A stretch of DNA of 64,000 nucleotides from Verrucomicrobiales bacterium (GTDB taxonomy: Bacteria; Verrucomicrobiota; Verrucomicrobiia; Limisphaerales; J093), in contig JACKPW010000009.1 in the NCBI GenBank assembly GCA_024233215.1, positions 201,860-265,859 of the forward strand, read 5' to 3'. Positions 55,261 to 63,809 of the stretch are shown in pieces; within the stretch, counting starts at the first letter, position 1; every line of letters begins with the position of its first letter. Under the pieces are notes generated by a model. The model was not told where the DNA came from, ran no database searches, and saw nothing but the letters and a program-made list of their open reading frames with translations. The translations under genes were made by a program, and so were the position numbers.

Positions 55261-55830
55261 CTACATCAGTCCAAGTTCCAGCTTGGCGGCGTCGGTGAGC
55301 ATGGCCTGGTTCCAGGGCGGATCCCACACGAGGTCGACCTGTGCCTCTTCCACGCCCTGGAGGTAGCGCAGTTTGTCCTCCGCCTCCTGCTGGATCACCG
55401 GACCCATGCCGCACCCGGGAGCGGTGAGGGTCATCTTCACCTCCACGCGAAAGGTGTCGGGTTTGCAGGGGGCGACCGATACGTCGTAGACGAGACCGAG
55501 ATCGACGATGTTGACGGGGATTTCGGGGTCGTAGCAGGTCTTGAGGCTTTCCCAGACCTCCCTTTCAACCTCGTCCTTGGTGCGTGGCGTGCCGGCCGAA
55601 CCGTCGGTTGGTGGGAAAGCCGGGGAGGACGCGCCGGGGGCGATTCCCAGGGCGTCGGCGTCCTTGCCCTCGATCCGGTACATGTTGCCATGCACGACCA
55701 CGGTATAGCTGCCGCCGAGGGCCTGGGTGATGCGGGCTTCCTGCCCGGCGTGCAGGGTGACGGGGGTGCCGACCGGCACGGCGGCCGCTGTGACGTCGCG
55801 GGTGAGCGTGACGGATTGCGGTGGTTGCAT
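55261..55830 (-). CDS. sufT: SufT Fe-S assembly factor (MIP18/DUF59 family)
   Basis: The 189-residue product matches long-form SufT. It has an N-terminal extension (LTRDVTAAAVPVGTPVTLHA) followed by the MIP18-like domain with DPEIPVNIVDLGLVYDV and MTLTAPGCGMGPV, whose Cys is the conserved reactive one. SufT proteins help maturation or delivery of Fe-S clusters. ATG 55830 is chosen at the start of the conserved extension, and the gap to sufU is 11 bp. Confidence 0.88.
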   Translation of the reverse strand: MQPPQSVTLTRDVTAAAVPVGTPVTLHAGQEARITQALGGSYTVVVHGNMYRIEGKDADALGIAPGASSPAFPPTDGSAGTPRTKDEVEREVWESLKTCYDPEIPVNIVDLGLVYDVSVAPCKPDTFRVEVKMTLTAPGCGMGPVIQQEAEDKLRYLQGVEEAQVDLVWDPPWNQAMLTDAAKLELGLM

Positions 55831-55841
55831 GCGGCTTGCTC

Positions 55842-56288
55842 CTACTCGGTGGTGACCGGTTTGGTATTGCCTTCCAGGGCGGCAACCGCCGCGTGCCAGG
55901 GCAGCATGGCGCACTTGACCCGTGCCGGGAATTTGTGAACGCCCGTGAACACGGCCAGCTTGCCCAGATCCTCCCCGTCCTGACGACCGGTGGTGACCAT
56001 TTCGTGAACCCGGTCAAAGAGCCTCCGAACCTCCGCCGGGGTCCGCCCCTTCAGCACCTCGGTCATGATCGAGGCGGAGGCCTTCGAGATCGCGCAACCG
56101 GATCCCTGGAAGCCCACGTCCTTGATCCGGTCACCGTCCATCTGCAGGTGAAGCGTGATCTGGTCGCCACACAGCGGGTTCGTGCCTTCCGCCTGCCGAT
56201 CCACCGGATGGAGCGGATGGAAGTTCCTCGGGCTGCGGCTGTGATCCAGGATCACCTGCTGGTAGAGATCGGTCAGGTCGTCGAACAT
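55842..56288 (-). CDS. sufU: SufU-type Fe-S scaffold / sulfur acceptor
   Basis: The 148-residue product has the SufU cysteines: Cys40 in NPLCGDQI, GSGCAISKASASIM and VKCAMLPWHAAVAAL, with the Asp of CGD as zinc/cluster ligand. The long insertion typical of SufU rather than IscU is present (RRLFDRVHEMVTTGRQDGED). SufU accepts persulfide from SufS. It begins 4 bp after sufD. Confidence 0.93.
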   Translation of the reverse strand: MFDDLTDLYQQVILDHSRSPRNFHPLHPVDRQAEGTNPLCGDQITLHLQMDGDRIKDVGFQGSGCAISKASASIMTEVLKGRTPAEVRRLFDRVHEMVTTGRQDGEDLGKLAVFTGVHKFPARVKCAMLPWHAAVAALEGNTKPVTTE

Positions 56289-56292
56289 GGGG

Positions 56293-57708
56293 TCAGTGGG
56301 GATGAGCGACGGAATGCGTCCCGGAACCATCGCGGCGACCGATCTGGACAGCCTCCAGGGACTCGAGCCAGTCCCAGACAATCTCGTCCAGTGCCTCGCG
56401 CAGCCCGTTATGCTGGATGCGATGAGTGATTTCCCCGGCGAACGAGTGAACCAGCATGCGCCGCGCCGTTTCCTCGGGGATCCCCCGGGCCCGCAGATAG
56501 AACACCGCTTCGGGATCGAGTTGACCCACGGTGGCGCCGTGCGTGCACTTGACATCGTCCGCGTAGATTTCCAACTGCGGCTTGGAGTTTGCCCGCGCCT
56601 CGTTGGAGAGCAGGAGGTTCTTGTTGGTCTGCTTCGCGTCGGTCTTCTGGGCGCCCGGACGGATCAGGATCCTGCCGTGAAAGACGCCCCGCGACTGATC
56701 AGCCAGGATGCCGTTGAAATACTCGTGACTGGCGCAGTTCGGCTGAGCGTGATCCACCACCATGTGGTGATCCGCCAGTTGCCGGCCCTTGGCGAGATAC
56801 AGTCCGTTCAGCACGCACTCCGCGCCCGGTCCATCCAGAGAGGGATCGTACTCATGGCGGAACAAGCGCGCTCCCAGCGAGATGCAGTGGGCGGCCACGT
56901 TGCTGTTGGCAGCCTGCTGCAGGCGGACAAAGCCAAAGTGGAACGAGGTCTTCGATTCGTCCTGCAGCCGGATGTGTTCCATGCGGGCATTCTCCCCAGC
57001 CACGATCTCCGTTACCGCATTGGTGAGGGTCGGTGCATCGGCAAGACTCAGGTAGTGCTCGACGATGGTTGCCCCGGCGTCGCGCTCGAGCAGCAAGAGG
57101 TTGCGGGGGTGGATGGCGATGCCGGGATCGCGACCGGTACTGACGAAAAGGAGGTGAACCGGCTGATCGAGGCGATGGCCCCTGGGAATCCGGACGAATG
57201 CCCCATCGCTGAAGCACGCTTGATTGAGTGCCACGAAGGGGGACTTCGTGAGGTCCGCGTGTTGGCCAAGTGTGATCCGGATCGCGTCGGCGTTCCTGGC
57301 CATGGCCAGGGAGAAGGGCTCCACCACGACTCCGGGTCCATGGGACGCGATGTGGGAAAGGGCGGGGGAATGGTGGCCGTCGACGAACACCAGCCGGTCC
57401 CCCGGCAGGTCGCCCAACGCCAGACCATCGAGCGCTTCGGCGGGGAGGTCCGGGGTGGGGCGTCCGAGGGTGGGCTGGAAGCGGTGCTCCTGCAGCGGAG
57501 CCAGGTTGGTGAAGCGCCAGTCCTCGTCGCGCAAGGTTGGCAGACCAACGTCCGCGAACCGGGCGATCCCCGCTTTGCGCAGCGCCACGAGCCAGCCGGG
57601 TTCGATCCGGGCCAGACGTTCCTCCTGGGAGGTGAAGGCTTGAGTGAGTTGCTCCGTCACGGGATCGGGGGGTGGGTTCAGGTCAGGCAGGGCAACAAGG
57701 GGTTTCAT
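56293..57708 (-). CDS. sufD: Fe-S assembly protein SufD
   Basis: The 471-residue product is the SufD partner of the SufBCD scaffold complex. The beta-helix family pattern is clear in NCASHEYFNGILADQSRGVF, LLLSNEARANSKPQLEIYAD and DDVKCTHGATVGQLDPEAVF, which includes the conserved His of KCTHGAT. The C-terminal helix RMLVHSFAGEI is typical. It is 9 bp downstream of sufC and 4 bp upstream of sufU. Confidence 0.95.
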   Translation of the reverse strand: MKPLVALPDLNPPPDPVTEQLTQAFTSQEERLARIEPGWLVALRKAGIARFADVGLPTLRDEDWRFTNLAPLQEHRFQPTLGRPTPDLPAEALDGLALGDLPGDRLVFVDGHHSPALSHIASHGPGVVVEPFSLAMARNADAIRITLGQHADLTKSPFVALNQACFSDGAFVRIPRGHRLDQPVHLLFVSTGRDPGIAIHPRNLLLLERDAGATIVEHYLSLADAPTLTNAVTEIVAGENARMEHIRLQDESKTSFHFGFVRLQQAANSNVAAHCISLGARLFRHEYDPSLDGPGAECVLNGLYLAKGRQLADHHMVVDHAQPNCASHEYFNGILADQSRGVFHGRILIRPGAQKTDAKQTNKNLLLSNEARANSKPQLEIYADDVKCTHGATVGQLDPEAVFYLRARGIPEETARRMLVHSFAGEITHRIQHNGLREALDEIVWDWLESLEAVQIGRRDGSGTHSVAHPH

Positions 57709-57717
57709 GGGCGGCCT

Positions 57718-58494
57718 TCAGGATTGGGTCGCCGCCTGGGTTTCCCGGGCGATCCAGTCATAGCCGCGCTCCTCGAGTTCCAGTGCCAGTTCCTTGCCGC
57801 CCGAGCGGACGATCCGGCCGTTCATGAGCACGTGGACGAAGTCCGGCACGATGTAGTCGAGCAGGCGCTGGTAGTGCGTGATGACGAGTTGGGCGTTGTC
57901 GGCGGACTTGAGGCGGTTCACGCCGTTGGCCACGACGCGCAGTGCGTCGATGTCCAGGCCGGAATCCGTTTCATCCAGCACCGCCAGGCGCGGTTCGAGA
58001 ACGGCCATCTGGAAGATCTCGTTGCGCTTTTTCTCGCCGCCGGAGAAGCCGGCATTGACGGGGCGCTTGAGCAGATCCTCGTTCAATTCCAGGAGCTTGA
58101 TCTTGTCCCGTACCAGCGTGAGGAACTCCATGGCGTCGACGGGTGTCAGGCCGCGGTGTTTGCGCTGTTCGTTGAGGGCGGCCTTGAGGAAGTAGGTGCT
58201 GTTGACGCCGGGAATCTCGACGGGGTACTGGAAGGCGAGGAACAGGCCGTCGCGGGCGCGTTCCTCGGGGGCAAGTTCCAGCAGGTCCTGGCCCAGAAAG
58301 TTGACCGAGCCGCCGCGCACCTCATACCCGTCGCGTCCGGCCAGCACGGAGGCCAGCGTGCTCTTGCCGCTGCCGTTCGGGCCCATGATGGCATGCACTT
58401 CACCAGGTTGAATGGTGAGACTGATGCCCTGGAGGATGTCCCGGCCTTCAACGCCGGCCCGCAGATCGCGGATGTCTAGGATTGGATCGCTCAT
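57718..58494 (-). CDS. sufC: Fe-S assembly ATPase SufC
   Basis: The 258-residue ABC-type ATPase powers the SufBCD complex. Walker A is GPNGSGKST, the signature is FSGGEKKRNEIFQM, and Walker B/D-loop is LAVLDETDSGLDID. The H-loop histidine is VITHYQRLLDYI. Length is standard. Confidence 0.97.
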   Translation of the reverse strand: MSDPILDIRDLRAGVEGRDILQGISLTIQPGEVHAIMGPNGSGKSTLASVLAGRDGYEVRGGSVNFLGQDLLELAPEERARDGLFLAFQYPVEIPGVNSTYFLKAALNEQRKHRGLTPVDAMEFLTLVRDKIKLLELNEDLLKRPVNAGFSGGEKKRNEIFQMAVLEPRLAVLDETDSGLDIDALRVVANGVNRLKSADNAQLVITHYQRLLDYIVPDFVHVLMNGRIVRSGGKELALELEERGYDWIARETQAATQS

Positions 58495-58531
58495 GTGAAT
58501 CTAGCCACGGATGGAACACGGATGAAAACGT

Positions 58532-59977
58532 CTACCCCACGCTGCCTTCGAGACTCACGCCCAGGAGTTTCTGTGCCTCGACGGCAAACTCCATGGGCAG
58601 TTCCTTGAAGACCTCCTTGCAGAAGCCGTTGACGATCATGTTGACGGCGTCCTGGGTCTCGATGCCCCGCTGGTTGCAGTAGAAGATCTGGTCCTCGCCA
58701 ATCTTGGAGGTGGTGGCCTCATGCTCGATGCGGGCGGTGGGGTTGCCGCATTCGATGTAGGGGAAGGTGTGCGCCCCGCATTGGTCGCCGATCAGCAGCG
58801 AATCGCATTGCGAGAAGTTGCGGGCATTCGTCGCGCCGGGGTTGACCTTCACCAGTCCGCGATAGCTGTTCTGGGCGCGGCCGGCGGAGATGCCCTTGGA
58901 CACGATGGTGCTGCGGGTGTTGGCGCCGAGGTGAACCATCTTGGTGCCGGTGTCCGCCTGCTGCCGGTTGTTGGTCAGCGCCACGGAATAGAATTCCCCC
59001 ACGGAGTTTTCGCCCAGGAGCACGCAACTCGGATACTTCCAGGTGATGGCCGATCCGGTCTCCACCTGCGTCCAGGAGATCTTCGAGTCCCGCCCCTTGC
59101 AGAGGCCCCGCTTGGTCACGAAGTTGTAAATGCCGCCGCGTCCCTCCTTGTCGCCCGGATACCAGTTCTGCACGGTGGAATACTTGATTTCCGCGCGGTC
59201 CATCGCCAGCAGTTCCACCACTGCGGCATGCAGCTGGTTCTCGTCGCGCATCGGCGCGGTGCAACCTTCGAGATAGCTCACGTAGCTGCCTTCCTCCGCC
59301 ACGATCAGGGTGCGCTCAAACTGACCGGTGTTCGCGGCGTTGATCCGGAAGTAGGTGGACAGTTCCATCGGACATCGGACCCCCTTCGGGATGTAGCAGA
59401 ACGACCCATCGCTGAAGACCGCCGAGTTCAGGGCCGCGTAGAAGTTGTCCGTGTAGGGAACGACTGCCCCCAGGTGTTTTCGCACCAGGTCCGGATGTTC
59501 CCGAACTGCCTCGCTGAAGGAGGAGAAGATGATCCCGTGCTTTTCGAGGTCCTTGCGGAAGGTCGTGGCGACGGAGACACTGTCCATCACGGCATCCACT
59601 GCCACCCCCGCCAGCCGTTTCTGTTCGTCGAGCGAGATGCCAAGCTTGTCAAAGGTCTCCCGAAGTTCCGGGTCGACCTCATCCAGACTGTTGAGCTTCG
59701 GCTTCTTCTTCGGTGCGGCGTAATAGCTGATGGCCTGGAAATCCACCGGGGGGTAATGCACCTGGGGCCAGTGCGGCTCGGTCATCTTCTGCCAGTGACG
59801 GAAGGCCTTGAGCCGCCATTCCAGCAGCCACTCCGGTTCCTGTTTCCGCAGGGAGATCTGACGGACGACGTCCTCGTCGAGACCGGGGGGCAGGGTGTCG
59901 GATTCGATGTTGCTGACGAATCCGTACTTGTAGTCGGAGCTGACGAACTCCTCGATGGTGTTGAGAGCTTCGCTCAT
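58532..59977 (-). CDS. sufB: Fe-S assembly protein SufB
   Basis: The 481-residue SufB is the core scaffold subunit of SufBCD. Motifs are YKYGFVSNIESDTLPPGL, HGIIFSSFSEAV, GSYVSYLEGCTAPMRDENQL (with the conserved Cys), VQNWYPGDKEGRGGIYNFVT and CDSLLIGDQCGAHTFPYIE. It starts at ATG 59977, 16 bp after the Fur-family gene, so it is the first structural gene of the operon. Confidence 0.97.
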   Translation of the reverse strand: MSEALNTIEEFVSSDYKYGFVSNIESDTLPPGLDEDVVRQISLRKQEPEWLLEWRLKAFRHWQKMTEPHWPQVHYPPVDFQAISYYAAPKKKPKLNSLDEVDPELRETFDKLGISLDEQKRLAGVAVDAVMDSVSVATTFRKDLEKHGIIFSSFSEAVREHPDLVRKHLGAVVPYTDNFYAALNSAVFSDGSFCYIPKGVRCPMELSTYFRINAANTGQFERTLIVAEEGSYVSYLEGCTAPMRDENQLHAAVVELLAMDRAEIKYSTVQNWYPGDKEGRGGIYNFVTKRGLCKGRDSKISWTQVETGSAITWKYPSCVLLGENSVGEFYSVALTNNRQQADTGTKMVHLGANTRSTIVSKGISAGRAQNSYRGLVKVNPGATNARNFSQCDSLLIGDQCGAHTFPYIECGNPTARIEHEATTSKIGEDQIFYCNQRGIETQDAVNMIVNGFCKEVFKELPMEFAVEAQKLLGVSLEGSVG

Positions 59978-59993
59978 GAAGAGGATGGGGGGC

Positions 59994-60455
59994 TCAGGCG
60001 TTGGCTTCGGCGGCCTGCTTGGCCGCGCATTCAGGGCAGATGCCGCGGAAGAGGATCTCGAACTGGAGCACCTCGAACCCGGGCGGCATGTGGATTTCGG
60101 GTTCGCCCGACTCGGGATCGGACCGGATGTCGAACACGCCGTTGCAGGTGGTGCAGTGGAAATGATGGTGCTTCTCCATGTTGGAGCAGTAACGCGTCGG
60201 ACCGCGTTCGTGGTTGACCTGCCGCACCAGGCCGCACTTCACCAAGGTATCGAGCGTGTTGTAGACCGTCGCCATTGAGAGGTCGGGCATGTCCGACTTG
60301 GCGCGCATGAACACCTCGTCGGCGCTGGGGTGATCCCCCTTCTCCAACAGCTTGGAGTAGATGTGCCGGCGTTGCGCGGTGAAACGCAACCCGGTCCTGG
60401 CGAGCCCTTTGTTGAGCCGCTCATCCACGAAATCGATGGGCACCTGTCGCTCCAT
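59994..60455 (-). CDS. Fur-family (PerR/Fur-like) transcriptional regulator
   Basis: The 153-residue product has the Fur winged-helix (LRFTAQRRHIYSKLLEKGDH, ATVYNTLDTLVKCGLV) and metal sites: the His-rich EKHHHFHCTTC and the C-terminal structural-zinc pair CPECAAK. It heads the SUF operon with sufB 16 bp downstream and has an inverted repeat upstream. It probably represses suf in response to iron or peroxide, autoregulating itself. The metal cannot be assigned from sequence. ATG 60455 is chosen at MERQVPIDF; a GTG 18 nt upstream is possible. Confidence 0.9.
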   Translation of the reverse strand: MERQVPIDFVDERLNKGLARTGLRFTAQRRHIYSKLLEKGDHPSADEVFMRAKSDMPDLSMATVYNTLDTLVKCGLVRQVNHERGPTRYCSNMEKHHHFHCTTCNGVFDIRSDPESGEPEIHMPPGFEVLQFEILFRGICPECAAKQAAEANA

Positions 60456-60490
60456 GCCTGCAGAGGCTAACACAACTTGGACTTAGGTCA

Positions 60491-60507
60491 AGACTTGGAA
60501 TAAGTCT
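60491..60507. promoter_or_regulatory. Palindromic operator upstream of the SUF operon
   Basis: A perfect inverted repeat AGACTT-GGAAT-AAGTCT lies 36 bp upstream of the Fur-family start. It sits in an AT-rich region with a further partial copy (ACTTAGGTCAAGACTT) alongside. This is the likely site for autoregulation by the Fur-like protein. It differs from the classical Fur and PerR box sequences. Confidence 0.5.
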
Positions 60508-60580
60508 AAATATCAGAATCTTGCTCGCCGCGTTGCTTGACGGAGTCTGCGCCGCTTTCCGCCGCGGGCGGGGTTCCCGG

Positions 60581-63337
60581 TCAGCGGGTCGGCGAACCTG
60601 CGGGGTGTTGCAGCGAGAAGCGGTAGAACCGTTGCGGTTCGGTGAGGCCGGAAAAGCGCTCCATGGAGAACCGGAGTCGTTCCAACGGACCCTCGCGAAA
60701 CACCATTACCGGAGCCGTCGGAGCCATTGGGGCAAGGGTCCCCAAGGTGGTGCCCCCTTCTGGCGTGATCACCAGCCGTCCCGCTTCCCGGGTGCGGACA
60801 AGATCCACCCACACCACGCCGTCAGCCAGGCGGATTCCCATCTGCGGTCCTTCGTCGGCGACCAGCGGATTCCCGCCACCGAAGAACTCCGCCAGGTTGG
60901 GGACGCGGTCGTGGTCGGGATCATCGGTTTCCCCTGCCACCCCCGGTTCCAGAAGCTGCTCCTTGCTGAACCTCCGAGCGCGCCAGGCGTCAAAGGGTTC
61001 GTCATGCAGGATCCCCGTGACCGCAGTGTGGTCTCCCTGCTCGTAATCCGGGGAGCTGTCGAGCGTGATGACCAGCGTTTCATCGCCTTCCACCGTGTCA
61101 TCGTCGAGTGGCACAACCCGCAACTCCGCCGTCGTCCGGCCAACCGGAATTGTGAGGCGGCCCGACAGGGCTGACTGAAGGTCGGACCCGTTCGCGGTGC
61201 CGCCGATGCTGTATCGGACCGTGAGCGGTTCCTGGAGTTCGCGGTCGGCGGCGAAGAGGTAATGGATCGGGTCGTGGGGGTCCCCCTCGGTCCCTCGTGG
61301 GTCCCCGGAGAGGAGGTTCACGAGCGGGCGGGCCGGCGCGTCACGCGACCAACCGGCGGCATCGGCGATCACGTAGCCGGTGGTTCCCGTGGTTTCGATC
61401 AGCACTCCGCTTCCGTTGCCAGGCGTGAACCGATACGTGCCCAGCGCCACCCACAGGCCGTTGTTGGCAGTCTGGTCGACCATGACCGTGACGCTGCCGT
61501 CGTCGTGGTTGATGCTTACCGGAACATGGGTGGCACGATTGGCGTGGGCGGTCCAGCGGAGGTAGACCGTGTATTCGCCGGGCTCGGGCAGGTCGGGCAC
61601 GAAACGCACCGATTTCACGCCCTTGCCGTCATTGTCATCATGCAGGTAGTCGCTGCCATGATAACCGGCCACCGACGTGCTCGACACCCAGTCGCCCATC
61701 ACGAGGGCCCCGGGATCGACGCTGTCCACCACGATTTCCGGGGCCCCGCCCGTTTCTCCCCACGACAGGATCTGGTCATCGGCGCGCAGTTGGGCGCTGA
61801 GCTTCACATAGTCCACGTCCTGCACCACCACGTCGTCATCGATGGCGAACGCCGCGGCGGTGGCGGCGCTCTGGCTGGTGATCATGAACACCGGTTCCAT
61901 ACGGGCCGAGCCGAAGGCGATGTGGGTGGCCGAAAGGCAGAACGTGACGAACAGGTTATCGCACTCGCCCCGGGCCGGAACGATGGACCGGTAGGCGATT
62001 CCGTAGGGTGCCGGCACGCCGACCTGGACGTCGCCCTCGTTGCGGACCACCCCGTTTTGCACCACCCGTTGGACGTTGTGGGAGTCCATGGTGTAGGAGC
62101 CGAGGCCGATGGGGTCCGGCGCGACGACCTGACCCCGGGCATTGTGCTCGGTCATCACATAATCACTCACCATGCGCCGGGCCTCGCGCACATACATCTG
62201 GTGGCCGAAACCACCGCTGTCCTGGAACTCGTCCCGGCAATAGCCCCACGACTGCATTTCCTCGCGCACGTTCACGGGCACCCGGGGATCAGTGGCCAGG
62301 AAATGCAGGAAGCCCTGGATGTAACCGACGGTGGCGGCGTGGATTTCCTGACGGCGTGTGGGTGAAGCATCGGGGTAATCATAGTTCCGGCCGATGAAGT
62401 CGGTGGAGAAGGCGCCCCGGTTGTTGATGTCGGTCTTTCCGTTGGGCATGCCGCTGATGATCATGAAATCGCTCAGAGACAACGCGTGCCCGGCTGCGAC
62501 CCGGGCATCGAGGTAGCGACCCAGCAGTTCATAATCTGCCACGTCGTAATCACGTGGGGCGGTGATCGGTCGGCGGTTCGCCGGGGTCTGCGTGAGACAA
62601 AGCCGGAAGTTGTAGGCCTGGACTCCGGCGTCGCCCTCGCCCGGCACGCCGCCGTCCCCTGGCTGGATGTAAGGCAACAGTCCCGAGCCGGGATTCCCCG
62701 GAGTGACATAGGGATCGACGTCCACGACGAACTGGTGACTCGGCGTGTTGGCACGTACGCCGTTCAGGGTCTCGCCGTATTCCCGGTTGGCCTCGCGGCC
62801 GACCGTGTAGCGCACGCCGGCCAGGGCCATCAGGTCGCCCTCGTAAGTGGTGTCGAGGTACATCGCAGCCCGGAAACGGTCCCCGTCGCTGTTCCGAATC
62901 TCCGTGATGCGGGTGCCATCCCTCGTGACGCTTTCGAGTTGCGAGTCGAGGTAGACCGGGATGCCTTCCTCAACCACCCACTCGTCAAAGACCTCCTCGG
63001 CGATGTGCGGTTCAAAGGTGAACTGACGGCCGGCAGCGCCGTATTTCGCTCCGACTCGATGGTAGAATTCCGACGAGTAACCGCCAATGGCGGCGGTATT
63101 TCCGGTGTCCGTCCGGCCGAGGCCCCCGGAGGTAAGTCCCCCCAGGTGGCGGCCCGGTTCGACGATAACCACCGATCGTCCCAACCGCCGGGCGGTCACG
63201 GCCGCGACGACGCCACCGGACGTTCCGCCGTAGATGCAGAGATCGGTTTCAACCAGTTCGGGATGCCCGGGCGCCGCGACCAGTCGGGTGACCGCGAGGG
63301 TGAGAGCAAGGGAGGCGAACAATCGGATGGAATTCAT
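60581..63337 (-). CDS. Secreted FAD-dependent oxidoreductase with golvesin-like and Calx-beta domains
   Basis: The 918-residue product has a signal peptide (IRLFASLALTLAVTRLVA) and an FAD-dependent oxidoreductase domain. The Rossmann motif is ICIYGGTSGG-like (CIYGGTSGGVVAAVTA), followed by GRHLGGLTSGGLGRTD and YEGDLMALAGVRYTVGRE. A golvesin/xanthan-lyase-like segment (about 540-650; STSVAGYHGSDYLHDD) and a Calx-beta domain (about 690-780; LDDDTVEGDETLVITLD) follow. An Asp-rich DPDHDRVPNLAEFFGGGNP motif and a C-terminus ending QRFYRFSLQ complete it. Secreted relatives are associated with polysaccharide use, but the substrate is unknown. It ends 107 bp from the Fur-family start region. Confidence 0.82.
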   Translation of the reverse strand: MNSIRLFASLALTLAVTRLVAAPGHPELVETDLCIYGGTSGGVVAAVTARRLGRSVVIVEPGRHLGGLTSGGLGRTDTGNTAAIGGYSSEFYHRVGAKYGAAGRQFTFEPHIAEEVFDEWVVEEGIPVYLDSQLESVTRDGTRITEIRNSDGDRFRAAMYLDTTYEGDLMALAGVRYTVGREANREYGETLNGVRANTPSHQFVVDVDPYVTPGNPGSGLLPYIQPGDGGVPGEGDAGVQAYNFRLCLTQTPANRRPITAPRDYDVADYELLGRYLDARVAAGHALSLSDFMIISGMPNGKTDINNRGAFSTDFIGRNYDYPDASPTRRQEIHAATVGYIQGFLHFLATDPRVPVNVREEMQSWGYCRDEFQDSGGFGHQMYVREARRMVSDYVMTEHNARGQVVAPDPIGLGSYTMDSHNVQRVVQNGVVRNEGDVQVGVPAPYGIAYRSIVPARGECDNLFVTFCLSATHIAFGSARMEPVFMITSQSAATAAAFAIDDDVVVQDVDYVKLSAQLRADDQILSWGETGGAPEIVVDSVDPGALVMGDWVSSTSVAGYHGSDYLHDDNDGKGVKSVRFVPDLPEPGEYTVYLRWTAHANRATHVPVSINHDDGSVTVMVDQTANNGLWVALGTYRFTPGNGSGVLIETTGTTGYVIADAAGWSRDAPARPLVNLLSGDPRGTEGDPHDPIHYLFAADRELQEPLTVRYSIGGTANGSDLQSALSGRLTIPVGRTTAELRVVPLDDDTVEGDETLVITLDSSPDYEQGDHTAVTGILHDEPFDAWRARRFSKEQLLEPGVAGETDDPDHDRVPNLAEFFGGGNPLVADEGPQMGIRLADGVVWVDLVRTREAGRLVITPEGGTTLGTLAPMAPTAPVMVFREGPLERLRFSMERFSGLTEPQRFYRFSLQHPAGSPTR

Positions 63338-63751
63338 GCGCAGGCAAGGGGCTGTTCACGTTCGAGCCGGTTAAGGACGTGGACTACCCCGGCCGAGCGG
63401 CAAAAGCAAGGGCGGGTCGCCAGGGCGCAGCAGTTTGGGCGCACGACCCCGGGGTTGAAGGGGGGTGAAATGGCTTGAAAGACGGCCTTTGTGTGACTTG
63501 CCGGCGAGTCACGACTTCTCAAGACCTCATCCAAAGCAGAGACCCTCACCAAGATCAGAGCTCACAGAAGGAAACGAAGGGCATGAAGCCGGGACGGAAG
63601 TACACCACGGGAGATCAAGAGCCGGACCCCATTGAAGGGAACGGTGGCGCGTCGGATGGGGAACTCCCAAGGGCTCGCCTCGCTTCGTTTTCTTCGTTCC
63701 CTTCTGTGAGACTTTGGATTGCCGCCGCCATGTGAAATTCGGTGTCGCGAC
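63338..63751. other. Non-coding region after the oxidoreductase
   Basis: No gene is supported. Short open frames on both strands lack recognisable motifs. Confidence 0.4.
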
Positions 63752-63809
63752 GGGGTCAGTCCTGCAACTGTTGGCGGCGATCCCTCCGCCAACGGTGAGG
63801 ACTGACCCC
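63752..63809. repeat. Large nested palindrome
   Basis: Outer 12-bp perfect arms GGGGTCAGTCCT (63752-63763) and AGGACTGACCCC (63798-63809) enclose inner 8-bp perfect arms GTTGGCGG (63770-63777) and CCGCCAAC (63786-63793). This forms a long two-level hairpin of a REP-like or small mobile-element type. It does not share sequence with the GTAG family. A second hairpin (GCCGGC/GCCGGC around GTCCC) lies just downstream. Confidence 0.65.
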
